DNA of 64,000 bases from Plantibacter sp. ME-Dv--P-122b (GTDB lineage: Bacteria; Actinomycetota; Actinomycetes; Actinomycetales; Microbacteriaceae), in NCBI RefSeq assembly GCF_030209375.1, contig NZ_JARVSC010000003.1:744001-808000 (forward strand), in the 5' to 3' direction. This document shows positions 18,244 to 26,208 of this stretch, in pieces. Position 1 is the stretch's first letter; every line of letters starts with the position of its first letter. The translations under genes and the position numbers were made by a program. The notes under the pieces are model-generated. The model ran no database searches, was not told where the DNA came from, and worked only from the letters and a program-made list of their open reading frames with translations.

Positions 18244-20309
18244 CGGATCCCTCCGGCGGCACGCAGTGCGGCGTCATCGAGGACCCCGTCGGCGACGACG
18301 ATCCGGAGACCGCGCCGGAGCGGCCGGTCCTCCGACACGACAGTCGGTCGCACGACGGCGATCGACGATCCGATGCCGGGGTACCCGTCCACTCGGACGA
18401 ACCACGGATCCTCGCGCGTGGCGTCGTCCGTCCCGGCCAGCAGCAGGCTCGCCGGGCCGCCGGGGAACGTCCCGGTCCAGGCGATCCAGGGAGCGCTGGT
18501 GCCATGCGTCGCGGCCTCGCCGACGTGGTCGGCGGTGCGGACCCGGACGTCCGAGCAGGCGGCGAGGCGGAGGAAGAACCCGCCGTAACCGGCGCCCTCC
18601 CGGCCGTTCGTCGCCGGGCTGCCGAGCAGGACCTCCCCGACACCTGCGGGCGTCCGCAATTCGAGGTCGACGTCGAGCACCCAGGCGGTGTCGACGGCGT
18701 CACCGGGTGCCCGCGACGCTCGGACGCTGGTCCGCTCCTCGAGGAGTGTGGCGCCAGCCGGACCCAGCCAGCGTCGGTCGGTGTCGAACCCGTCGCGCCG
18801 GGCGGTCAGCGCGGTGGTCTCGATCCGGCCGTGGTCGGGTCGGAGCACGTATCCGAGGTCGCGCACGAAGGTCCCGCCGCCCCAGAGGTTCGCTCCGCCG
18901 ACGTCCTGCACGGTGAACCCGAACCCGAGATGCCAATCGTGGTCCGCCGGATGGGCGTCGGTGATCGTGACGCCAGCGAGCGTGGCGAGTGGATGCAGGT
19001 GGGGCCGGGGCGAGGACGCCGGAGCACTCCCCCGGCCGTCGAGCAGGGTGCCGGTCACCGGTCCGTCACCGGGTCGGAGCTCCGCCAGAACGCGGTCGGC
19101 CCGCGGGAATGCCCAGGGCGCACCGAGCTCGCTGAAGGTCGCCTGGGCACGGACCGCCCGCGCCGACCACTCGGCGATGTCCGCGAGCACCGGAGACGCC
19201 TCGGCCCCCTCGCCGACCCACTCGACGAACGCGCCATCGATAGGCGTGGGGTCCGGTGCGGTGCGGATGGCCTCGAGGACCTCGACGAACGCTCCGGCCG
19301 AGGCGAGGGAGGAGCGCAGCGGCGCCCCCGCAGCACGGGAGGCCAGCAGGTCTTCGAGGAGGTCGATCCGGTCGAACACCCGCGATGTCGACTCGTCGTC
19401 GGACTCGGACGCGGGTACACGACCCTCGATCCGCATCCGGTCCGTCGTGTACTCGAGCACCGCCGTCCCGTGCTCGCCGTGGACGGAGACGGTCGGCTCG
19501 AGCTGCTCGGGCGCCGCAAGGGTGAGCGCTGCGGTGATCACGACGCCGTCCACCAGCTCGACCCGGATCACCGAGGTGTCGTCGCTCTCGATGTCGTTGA
19601 CGCGGTACAGGTCGGTCGTCACGCGGGCGACGCTCTCCCGGGTGCCGTCACCGGCGATGCGGAGCGCGGTCGCGATGGCGTGGGCCAGCGGGTTGGTCGC
19701 GACGCCGTCGACGACGTCCTCGCCGTCGAGTCGACGACGCCCGGCCCACGGGGACCGACTCCAGTACCGGAGCGGGCGACTCCACAGGCCGACGACGCTG
19801 AGCGCGCCCACCGGTCCCAGCCCGACGGTGTCCTCCGCGAGGGCGTCGAGCGCCGCGGAACCGAGGCTTTGGAAGCCCACCTGGACGAGCCCACCGGTGC
19901 GATCGGCCGTGAGCAGGAGTTCCTCGAACTGCGCCAGCGAGGCGACCGGTGGTTTCTCGAGGAGCACGTCGGCCCCGGCTTCGAGGGCCGCCGTCGCGAT
20001 GGCCGCATGGGAGGAGATCGGGGTGGCGACGATCACGACGTCGAGGTCCGGCGTCGCCCGCAGCAGCTCGTCGACGTCGGTGAAGGCGACGACCTCGCCG
20101 TGCGACCAGACCGGAGCCGGGAGGAACGGGTCGGCGACGGCCACGAGTTCGAGCCGACCGGCCGCCTGGAGCCGGTCGAGGTTCTCGAGATGGACCGTCC
20201 CGAACCCACCGACGCCGACCAGCGCGATCCGCGGTGTCCGCGTGGCCGGTTGCCCGTCGTCCGGGTGCGGTCGGTCGGCGGTGCCGTGCTGCGGTGCACT
20301 GGTGGTCAT
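18240..20309 (-). CDS. Gfo/Idh/MocA oxidoreductase fused to a PmoA-like (DUF6807) domain
   Basis: A 689-residue two-domain protein. Residues 28-360 form a dehydrogenase (VGVGGFGTVHLENL, then LEKPPVA with the conserved Lys). Residues about 415-680 match the PmoA/DUF6807 family (PHLHPLATLAGVTITDAHPA, DHDWHLGFGF, GGFFLRLA). The start MTTSAPQHG is chosen because AAGGGCG precedes it. A LacI-type operator lies 40 bp upstream. In family neighbours PmoA-like domains accompany sugar dehydrogenases, but their chemistry is not established. It forms an operon with the M24-like gene. Confidence 0.8.
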   Translation of the reverse strand: MTTSAPQHGTADRPHPDDGQPATRTPRIALVGVGGFGTVHLENLDRLQAAGRLELVAVADPFLPAPVWSHGEVVAFTDVDELLRATPDLDVVIVATPISSHAAIATAALEAGADVLLEKPPVASLAQFEELLLTADRTGGLVQVGFQSLGSAALDALAEDTVGLGPVGALSVVGLWSRPLRYWSRSPWAGRRRLDGEDVVDGVATNPLAHAIATALRIAGDGTRESVARVTTDLYRVNDIESDDTSVIRVELVDGVVITAALTLAAPEQLEPTVSVHGEHGTAVLEYTTDRMRIEGRVPASESDDESTSRVFDRIDLLEDLLASRAAGAPLRSSLASAGAFVEVLEAIRTAPDPTPIDGAFVEWVGEGAEASPVLADIAEWSARAVRAQATFSELGAPWAFPRADRVLAELRPGDGPVTGTLLDGRGSAPASSPRPHLHPLATLAGVTITDAHPADHDWHLGFGFTVQDVGGANLWGGGTFVRDLGYVLRPDHGRIETTALTARRDGFDTDRRWLGPAGATLLEERTSVRASRAPGDAVDTAWVLDVDLELRTPAGVGEVLLGSPATNGREGAGYGGFFLRLAACSDVRVRTADHVGEAATHGTSAPWIAWTGTFPGGPASLLLAGTDDATREDPWFVRVDGYPGIGSSIAVVRPTVVSEDRPLRRGLRIVVADGVLDDAALRAAGGIR

Positions 20310-20347
20310 GGTCGCCCTTCGTCGTCGCGAGTGCTCCCATCGTATCC

Positions 20348-20361
20348 GGCAAGCGCTTTCC
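20348..20361. promoter_or_regulatory. LacI-type operator before the Gfo-PmoA gene
   Basis: GGCAAGCGCTTTCC, with a perfect AAGCGCTT core, lies about 40 bp upstream of the start at 20309 and resembles the sites at 6979 and 21623. Confidence 0.6.
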
Positions 20362-20422
20362 CGCAAGGGTTGAGACGCGGTCGCCGCACCCGCTCCCAGT
20401 CACCCGCGGCAGCGTGTCCCGC

Positions 20423-21550
20423 TCAGGTCTCTGCGGGCACTCCGACCCGGCTCGCGAGCGCAGCGCCAGCGGCCCGGAGGTGGACGAGCGGATCCGCCAT
20501 CGCAGCCTCGACGCCACCGGCGAGTTCCGTCAACGAGACGGCGTCACGGAACACGTCCTCCGTCGCCGCGGCGATCGCCCCGGCGACGAGCATCGTCCGC
20601 CCCGGCGCTTGCGCGGCCACGTACGCCGCGACCTTACCGGAGGCGGTCTGCGCGTCGTACCGCCCCTCACCGGTGACCACGAGGTCGGCCGCACCGACCG
20701 CCTCGGGCAACCCGATCGCCGCCCCGACCCCCGTCGCGCCCGAGCTCGGCGTGGCTCCCCACAGGAGCAGGCCGAACCCGGCACCACCCGCGGCACCGGC
20801 GCCCGGGGTTCGAGCAGCCGACCGGGCCTCCACCGGGGTCTCGGCTGCGGCGAGCTGCCCGACGAACCGTCCGAGCGCAGCCTCGAGCGCCGCGACGTCG
20901 TCGGGTCGGGCTCCCTTCTGCGGCCCGTAGACCGCAGCGGCCCCGTCCGGGCCGAGGAGCGGGTTCGCGACGTCGTTGAGGATCACGGCACCGCCCGGCG
21001 GCAGGGCGCGGAGGTTCGCGCAGTCCACCACGACGACCGATCCGGCTCCGGTGTTCCCAGGCGGCAGGTCCCGCCCCTCGGCGTCGCGGAACCGGGCACC
21101 GAGGGCCTGCAGCAACCCCATGCCGCCGTCGGTGCTCGAACTCCCGCCGATCGCGAGGAGCAACCGCTCGACGCCGGCGTCGAGGGCGGCCGCGATCGCC
21201 TCACCGAAGCCGATGGTCTGCGCCTCGAACGGTCGGAGGTCGTCGAGGAGCGTCAGGCCGCTCGTGAGCGCGAGCTCGACGACGCCCGTCCTGTCCGGCA
21301 GCTCCAACCAGGCCGAGGCCACCTCGCGTCCGTCGGGGCCGGTGACGACGATCGCGTGCCGCACCGCGCCCGGTACCGCCGCGGCGAACGCATCGAGCGT
21401 CCCCTCTCCGCCGTCGGCCATCGGGAGTTGGACGACCTCGTCGTCGGGGCGGACGGAACACCACCCCTCGGCGATGGAGCGGGCGACGTCCGGGGCTTCA
21501 GCCGTCCCCTTGAACGAGTCGGGCGAGATGACCACGGTGCGTCGATGCAT
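20423..21550 (-). CDS. glxK: Glycerate kinase
   Basis: A 375-residue glycerate kinase of the GarK/GlxK type, phosphorylating D-glycerate. Typical family stretches: VVISPDSFKGTAEA at the N-terminus, PMADGGEGTLDAF near residue 45, AIGGSSSTDGGMG near 130 and the C-terminal VVTGEGRYDAQT region. The start MHRRTVVISPD matches the family; the ribosome-binding site is weak. Its place between two sugar-dehydrogenase operons suggests that one pathway here yields glycerate (inference). Confidence 0.92.
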   Translation of the reverse strand: MHRRTVVISPDSFKGTAEAPDVARSIAEGWCSVRPDDEVVQLPMADGGEGTLDAFAAAVPGAVRHAIVVTGPDGREVASAWLELPDRTGVVELALTSGLTLLDDLRPFEAQTIGFGEAIAAALDAGVERLLLAIGGSSSTDGGMGLLQALGARFRDAEGRDLPPGNTGAGSVVVVDCANLRALPPGGAVILNDVANPLLGPDGAAAVYGPQKGARPDDVAALEAALGRFVGQLAAAETPVEARSAARTPGAGAAGGAGFGLLLWGATPSSGATGVGAAIGLPEAVGAADLVVTGEGRYDAQTASGKVAAYVAAQAPGRTMLVAGAIAAATEDVFRDAVSLTELAGGVEAAMADPLVHLRAAGAALASRVGVPAET

Positions 21551-21622
21551 GCCGACAGCCTGCCATGCCACCGTCCCCCACCGCACCTTGCGGAGCGCGT
21601 CGAACCCGGCTAGCTTGTCCAT

Positions 21623-21636
21623 GGTAAACGCTTTCC
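21623..21636. promoter_or_regulatory. LacI-type operator before the DUF993 operon
   Basis: GGTAAACGCTTTCC, an imperfect 14-bp palindrome, ends 17 bp before the GTG start of the Gfo/Idh gene. It belongs to the same operator set as 6943, 6979, 9296 and 20348. Confidence 0.65.
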
Positions 21637-21653
21637 GAACCCAAGGAGCCACC

Positions 21654-22871
21654 GTGTCAGAGCCGACCATCGGGATCATCGTCAACGGCGCCACCGGGCG
21701 CATGGGCTACCGGCAGCACCTCGTGCGGTCGCTGCTGGCCATCCAGGAGCAGGGCGGCGTGCAGCTGTCCGACGGCACCCGCCGCCAGATCGAGTTGATC
21801 CTCGTCGGCCGCAACCAGGTGACGCTCGACGAGCTCGCCGCACGGCACGGCATCGAGCACACCTCGACCGACCTCGACGCGGTCCTCGCCGACCCCCGCT
21901 GGGACATCTACGCCGACTTCCTCGTCACGAAGGCCCGCGCCACCGCGCTCCGCAAGGCGATCGCGGCCGGCAAGACCATCTACACCGAGAAGCCGACGGC
22001 GGAGACCTTCGAGGAGGCGCTGGAACTCGCACGCCTCGCCGCCGAGGCCGGCGTGAAGAACGGCGTCGTGCACGACAAGCTCTACCTGCCGGGGCTGCGC
22101 AAGCTCAAGCGCCTCATCGACTCGGGCTTCTTCGGTCGGATCCTCTCCGTCCGCGGCGAGTTCGGCTACTGGGTGTTCGAGGGCGACTGGCAGCCGGCGC
22201 AGCGCCCGAGCTGGAACTACCGGGCCGAGGACGGCGGCGGCATCGTCGTCGACATGTTCCCGCACTGGAGCTACGTGCTCGAAAACCTGTTCGGTCGGGT
22301 CGAGTCCGTGTACGCGAAGGCGACGACGCACATCCCCGAGCGCTTCGACGAGCGGGGCGAGGCCTACGCTGCCACCGCCGACGACGCCGCCTACGGGGTC
22401 TTCGAGCTCGAGGGCGGCGTCATCGCCCAGCTCAACTCCAGCTGGACGGTGCGCGTCGACCGCGACGAGCTCGTGCAGTTCCAGGTCGACGGCACGCACG
22501 GCTCCGCGGTGGCCGGGCTCTTCGGCTGCAAGGTGCAGCCGCGGAACGTCACCCCGAAGCCGGTGTGGAACCCCGACCTCGCCGACGACCACGACTACGC
22601 GGGCGACTGGCAGGACGTACCGACGAACGACGCGTTCGAGAACGGCTTCAAGACGCAGTGGGAGGAGTTCCTCCGCCACGTCGTCGAGGACGGCCGCTAC
22701 GAGTACGACCTCCTCGCCGGCGCGCGCGGCGTCCTGCTCGCGGAGCTCGGCCTCGAGAGCTCGCGCACCGGCCGCCGCCTCGACCTGCCCGAGGTGACGC
22801 TCGGAAGCACGGGCGACACCGCCGGCGCGGACGAGGAGCTGGCGTCGCTCGAGGCCTCGGTCGCACGATGA
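21654..22871 (+). CDS. Gfo/Idh/MocA-family oxidoreductase
   Basis: A 405-residue dehydrogenase with an unusual nucleotide-binding start, IIVNGATGRMGYRQHL, and TEKPTAETFEEAL near residue 105. The GTG start is preferred because AAGGAG stands 5 bases before it; an in-frame ATG at 21621 lies within the operator. KNGVVHDKLYLPGLRKLKRL near residue 135-155 holds the probable catalytic His/Lys. First gene of a tightly coupled trio with DUF993 and a TIM-barrel isomerase. Substrate unknown. Confidence 0.85.
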   Translation: MSEPTIGIIVNGATGRMGYRQHLVRSLLAIQEQGGVQLSDGTRRQIELILVGRNQVTLDELAARHGIEHTSTDLDAVLADPRWDIYADFLVTKARATALRKAIAAGKTIYTEKPTAETFEEALELARLAAEAGVKNGVVHDKLYLPGLRKLKRLIDSGFFGRILSVRGEFGYWVFEGDWQPAQRPSWNYRAEDGGGIVVDMFPHWSYVLENLFGRVESVYAKATTHIPERFDERGEAYAATADDAAYGVFELEGGVIAQLNSSWTVRVDRDELVQFQVDGTHGSAVAGLFGCKVQPRNVTPKPVWNPDLADDHDYAGDWQDVPTNDAFENGFKTQWEEFLRHVVEDGRYEYDLLAGARGVLLAELGLESSRTGRRLDLPEVTLGSTGDTAGADEELASLEASVAR

Positions 22872-24070
22872 CGTCCGTCCCGCTGCTCTCGACCGACGGC
22901 ACGGTCACCGCGCTGGAGCTCCGCGAGCCCGTCGTGGCCGAGCGCCCGACCACTCCCCTGACGAGCCGCACCGCCTACGCCGCGGCACACGTCGTCCCGA
23001 AGCCTTGGGCGGACAACGTGCCTGGCGCGCTGGCCGAGCTCGACTGGGACGCGACGCTCGCCTACCGCCACCACGTGTGGTCGTACGGCCTCGGCGTCGC
23101 GGACGCGATGGACACCGCCCAGCGGAACATGGGACTCGACACCGCTGCCACGCGCGAGCTGATCACCCGGAGCGCCGCCGAGGCCGCATCCGTCGGCGGA
23201 GCGCTCGTCGTGGGCGTCAACACCGACCACCTCACCGACGAGACCGTCTCGCTCGACGCGGTCGCCGACGCCTACCTCGAACAACTCGCGTTCGCGGAGG
23301 ACGCGGGCGCCGGGACCGTGCTCATGGCCAGCCGACACCTGGCGAGGGCGGCGCGGTCCACCGACGACTACCGTCGCGTCTACGACCGGGTCCTGTCGGC
23401 GGCGCAGGCACCCGTGGTCCTGCACTGGCTCGGCACGGCGTTCGACCCGAGCCTCGAGGGCTACTTCGGTTCCAGCGACGTCGCCGAGGCCTCGGACACC
23501 CTGCTGCGCATCATGGCCGACCACGTCGACCACGTCGCCGGGGTCAAGATGAGCCTCCTCGACGCCGGCGCGGAGATCGCCGTCCGACGTCGCCTCCCGG
23601 CCGGCACGACGATGTTCACCGGGGACGACTTCAACTACGTCGACCTCATCGCCGGTGACGCTGTCGGACACTCCGACGCCCTGCTCGGTGCGTTCACCGC
23701 GATCGCACCGGCCGCGTCCGCTGCGATCCAGGCGCTCGACGCCGGCGACCCGGCCGCCTACGAGCGGATCCTCCGACCGACCGAGGCCCTGTCGCGGCAG
23801 ATCTTCGCCGCACCGACCTACTACTACAAGACGGGCATCGCCTTCCTCAGTTGGCTGAACGGTCACCAGCCGGCGTTCTCGATGGTCGGCGGTCTGCACG
23901 CGGCCCGGAGCCTGCCGCACCTGTCGGAGATCGTGCGCCTCGCCGACGCGGCCGGCGCGCTCGAACACCCGGAGCTCGCCGCCGAACGCTGGACGGGCCT
24001 GCTGCGCTCGGCCGGCGTCGTCGACGCCCTGCCCCTCCGGTCCCCGAGCCTGTCGAGGGGAGCCCGATGA
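22868..24070 (+). CDS. DUF993 family protein (DapA-like aldolase fold)
   Basis: A 400-residue protein of DUF993, related to the dihydrodipicolinate synthase superfamily. HVAGVKMSLLDAG near residue 220 has a Lys placed as the Schiff-base Lys of class I aldolases. Its function is not established. It overlaps the Gfo/Idh gene and the next gene by 4 bases each. The last codons (LRSPSLSRGAR) are encoded by a dispersed repeat at 24039-24060, so the C-terminal tail is probably not original. Confidence 0.8.
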   Translation: MTSVPLLSTDGTVTALELREPVVAERPTTPLTSRTAYAAAHVVPKPWADNVPGALAELDWDATLAYRHHVWSYGLGVADAMDTAQRNMGLDTAATRELITRSAAEAASVGGALVVGVNTDHLTDETVSLDAVADAYLEQLAFAEDAGAGTVLMASRHLARAARSTDDYRRVYDRVLSAAQAPVVLHWLGTAFDPSLEGYFGSSDVAEASDTLLRIMADHVDHVAGVKMSLLDAGAEIAVRRRLPAGTTMFTGDDFNYVDLIAGDAVGHSDALLGAFTAIAPAASAAIQALDAGDPAAYERILRPTEALSRQIFAAPTYYYKTGIAFLSWLNGHQPAFSMVGGLHAARSLPHLSEIVRLADAAGALEHPELAAERWTGLLRSAGVVDALPLRSPSLSRGAR

Positions 24071-24111
24071 GCGCCACCGCCCGCACCCCGGTCCCCGAGC
24101 CTGTCGAGGGG
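24039..24111. repeat. Two dispersed repeat units inside coding sequence
   Basis: Identical 22-bp units (core CCCCGAGCCTGTCGAGGGG) occur at 24039-24060 and 24090-24111. The first encodes the end of the DUF993 protein, the second the VPEPVEG segment at the start of the isomerase. Same family as the repeats at 4361, 58697 and 62664. Confidence 0.8.
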
Positions 24112-24984
24112 CGCACCACCCCGCACCCGCGGCTCTCGGTCAATCAGGCCACGATCAAGTACGCCACCCTCCCGGAGGCGGTCGCGGCCGTCACCGCGGC
24201 CGGCGTCACGAGCTTCGGCGCTTGGCGCGAGCCGGTGCAGGAGTACGGCGTCGCAGCCTCGGCGAGCCTCCTCACGGACAGCGGCCTGCGCGTCTCGAGC
24301 CTGTGCCGTGGTGGCTTCTTCACGATGCCCGAGGGACCGACTCGCCGGGCGTCGATCGACGACAACCGGACCGCGATCGACGAGGCCGCCGCGCTCGGTG
24401 CCCCGGCACTCGTCCTCGTCGTCGGCGGTCTCCCGGCCGGGTCCCGTGACCTCCTCGGCGCCCGCGAACTCGTCCGCGACGCGATCGGCGAGCTCACCGA
24501 CCACGCCCTCGAGTCCGGCGTGCAGCTCGCCATCGAGCCGCTGCATCCGATGTACGCTTCGGACCGCGCGGTCGTCTCGACGCTCGGTCAGGCCCTCGAC
24601 ATCGCCGAGCAGTTCGCTCCGGAGGCCGTCGGAGTGGTCGTCGACACCTTCCACATCTGGTGGGACCCGCAGGTCCTCGAACAGATCGCCCGAGCGGGTG
24701 CGACCGGTCGGATCTCCAGCTATCAGGCGTGCGACTGGGCGACACCGCTCGCCGCCGACGTCCTCCTCTCCCGGCACTACCCGGGCGACGGCGTGATCGA
24801 CTTCGGTTCGCTGACCCGTGCCGTGGAGGCAGCGGGGTACACGGGCGACATCGAGGTCGAACTCTTCAACCAGGAGATCTGGGACAGCCCGTTCCAGCAG
24901 GTGGTCGATCGCACCGTCGACGCATTCCAGGCGACGGTCGTCCCGCACCTCGACCACGAGGACGACGCGATCCACCAGCCCTGA
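24067..24984 (+). CDS. Sugar phosphate isomerase/epimerase (xylose isomerase-like TIM barrel)
   Basis: A 305-residue AP-endonuclease-2/xylose-isomerase-like TIM barrel. Metal-binding and catalytic features include AIEPLHPMYA near residue 157, VVVDTFHIWWDP near 195 and the C-terminal IEVELFNQEIW. The core family alignment seems to begin at RLSVNQATIKYATLPEA (about residue 20); the preceding residues contain the repeat-encoded VPEPVEG. Third gene of the Gfo/DUF993 operon; probably isomerises or epimerises the keto-sugar made by the dehydrogenase (inference). Confidence 0.85.
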   Translation: MSATARTPVPEPVEGRTTPHPRLSVNQATIKYATLPEAVAAVTAAGVTSFGAWREPVQEYGVAASASLLTDSGLRVSSLCRGGFFTMPEGPTRRASIDDNRTAIDEAAALGAPALVLVVGGLPAGSRDLLGARELVRDAIGELTDHALESGVQLAIEPLHPMYASDRAVVSTLGQALDIAEQFAPEAVGVVVDTFHIWWDPQVLEQIARAGATGRISSYQACDWATPLAADVLLSRHYPGDGVIDFGSLTRAVEAAGYTGDIEVELFNQEIWDSPFQQVVDRTVDAFQATVVPHLDHEDDAIHQP

Positions 24985-25043
24985 TCGCCGCGGCCGCCCT
25001 GTGGCAGAGTGTGTCTCAGCAGCCGCCCATACGAAGGAGCGCC

Positions 25044-26093
25044 ATGTCGGTCGACGAGCACCGGACGACGCCGGTCCCCCCGACGCTGCACGACGTCGCG
25101 CGGGAGGCCGGCGTGTCCTTGGCCACCGCGTCACGGGCGCTCAATGGGAGCACCAGGACGGTCAACGAGGCCTTCCGTCGCCGGGTGCTCGACGCCGCGG
25201 ACCGCCTGAACTACACGCCGAACCTCTCCGCCCAGACGGTCGCGAGGGGCCTGTCGTCGACGATCTCGCTGCTCGTGAGCGATATCGCCGACCCGTATTT
25301 CTCGTCCATCGCGGCCGGAGCCATCCGCACGGCCGACGAACAGCGGATCGCCACGACGATGGCCGTGACGCACCGCGACCACGACCGCGAACTGGAACTC
25401 GTCCGGGTGCTCCGCGGACAGCGGCCGCGCGCCATCATCCTGACGGGCAGTCGCTGGGACGGGGCTGCGTCGGAGCACCGGCTGGCGGATGAACTCGCAG
25501 CCTACGAGTCCACGGGCGGACGCGTCGTCCTTGTCTCGCAGCGGACACTCCCGTTCGCAACGGTGCAGCTCGGCAACGCGACCGGCGCCCGCGAGCTGGC
25601 CCGGGAACTCGTCGGTGCCGGGTACCGCCGGTTCGCGGTCATCGCCGGCGACGACCGGCTGCTCACCTCCCGCGAGCGTGCGGGTGGGTTCGCGGAGGGC
25701 CTGGCCGAGCAGGGCATCGCGATCCACCCCTCGCGGATCGTCCGAGCCGAGTTCACCCGCGACGGTGGACGCCAGGGCGCCCTCGACCTCCTGGAGCAGG
25801 GGCTCGACGACGTCGACCTGGTCTTCGCCGTGAACGACGTGATGGCGATCGGGGCGATGTCGGCGTTCCGTGCGGCCGGACTCCGCCTCCCCGAGGATCT
25901 CGCCGTCGCCGGCTACGACGACATCGCGACCTCCCGCGACGTCACCCCGGCGCTCACCACGGTCGCCGTGCCGCTCGAGGCGGTCGGTGAGCGCGCGGTG
26001 CGGCTGGCGCTCGACCCGGCGACGGACAGCACGACCACGGAGCCCGTCGGCGCGACGGTCCTCCTCCGCGAGAGCACGCCCGCGCGCGCCTGA
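25044..26093 (+). CDS. LacI-family transcriptional regulator
   Basis: A 349-residue regulator with the helix-turn-helix at residues 14-60 (TLHDVAREAGVSLATASRAL) and a ligand-binding domain ending VLLRESTPARA. GAAGGAG precedes the ATG. It follows the Gfo-DUF993-isomerase operon by 59 bp in the same direction and may be co-transcribed. It is an alternative to the regulator at 8132 for the operators at 20348 and 21623. Confidence 0.88.
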   Translation: MSVDEHRTTPVPPTLHDVAREAGVSLATASRALNGSTRTVNEAFRRRVLDAADRLNYTPNLSAQTVARGLSSTISLLVSDIADPYFSSIAAGAIRTADEQRIATTMAVTHRDHDRELELVRVLRGQRPRAIILTGSRWDGAASEHRLADELAAYESTGGRVVLVSQRTLPFATVQLGNATGARELARELVGAGYRRFAVIAGDDRLLTSRERAGGFAEGLAEQGIAIHPSRIVRAEFTRDGGRQGALDLLEQGLDDVDLVFAVNDVMAIGAMSAFRAAGLRLPEDLAVAGYDDIATSRDVTPALTTVAVPLEAVGERAVRLALDPATDSTTTEPVGATVLLRESTPARA

Positions 26094-26106
26094 CCCGTCC
26101 TGTTCT

Positions 26107-26193
26107 GTTCGCAATTCAGGAACGCCACGGCGAGCCGTCCGCAACCGGTGCGGAGGTGGGGTCGGCTCGCCGGAGGCGTTCTGAATGGTGAAC
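26107..26193. repeat. 86-bp inverted-arm element, copy 1
   Basis: Begins GTTCGCAATTCAGGA and ends TCTGAATGGTGAAC, 87 bp. Inner half-sites CACGGCGAGCCG and CGGCTCGCCGG mirror one another. It lies between the convergent LacI and DarT-like genes. Confidence 0.85.
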
Positions 26194-26208
26194 GCGGTGT
26201 TGCCTCGT

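Noticed and set aside
24039-24111. Possible CRISPR-like direct repeats
   Set aside because: Only two identical 22-bp units, lying in coding sequence, without an array or cas genes; they belong to a dispersed repeat family.
26107-26193. Reading the 86-bp elements only as ordinary Rho-independent terminators
   Set aside because: They have no U-tract, are present in divergent and tandem gaps as well as convergent ones, and sit beside separate strong terminators at 42706.
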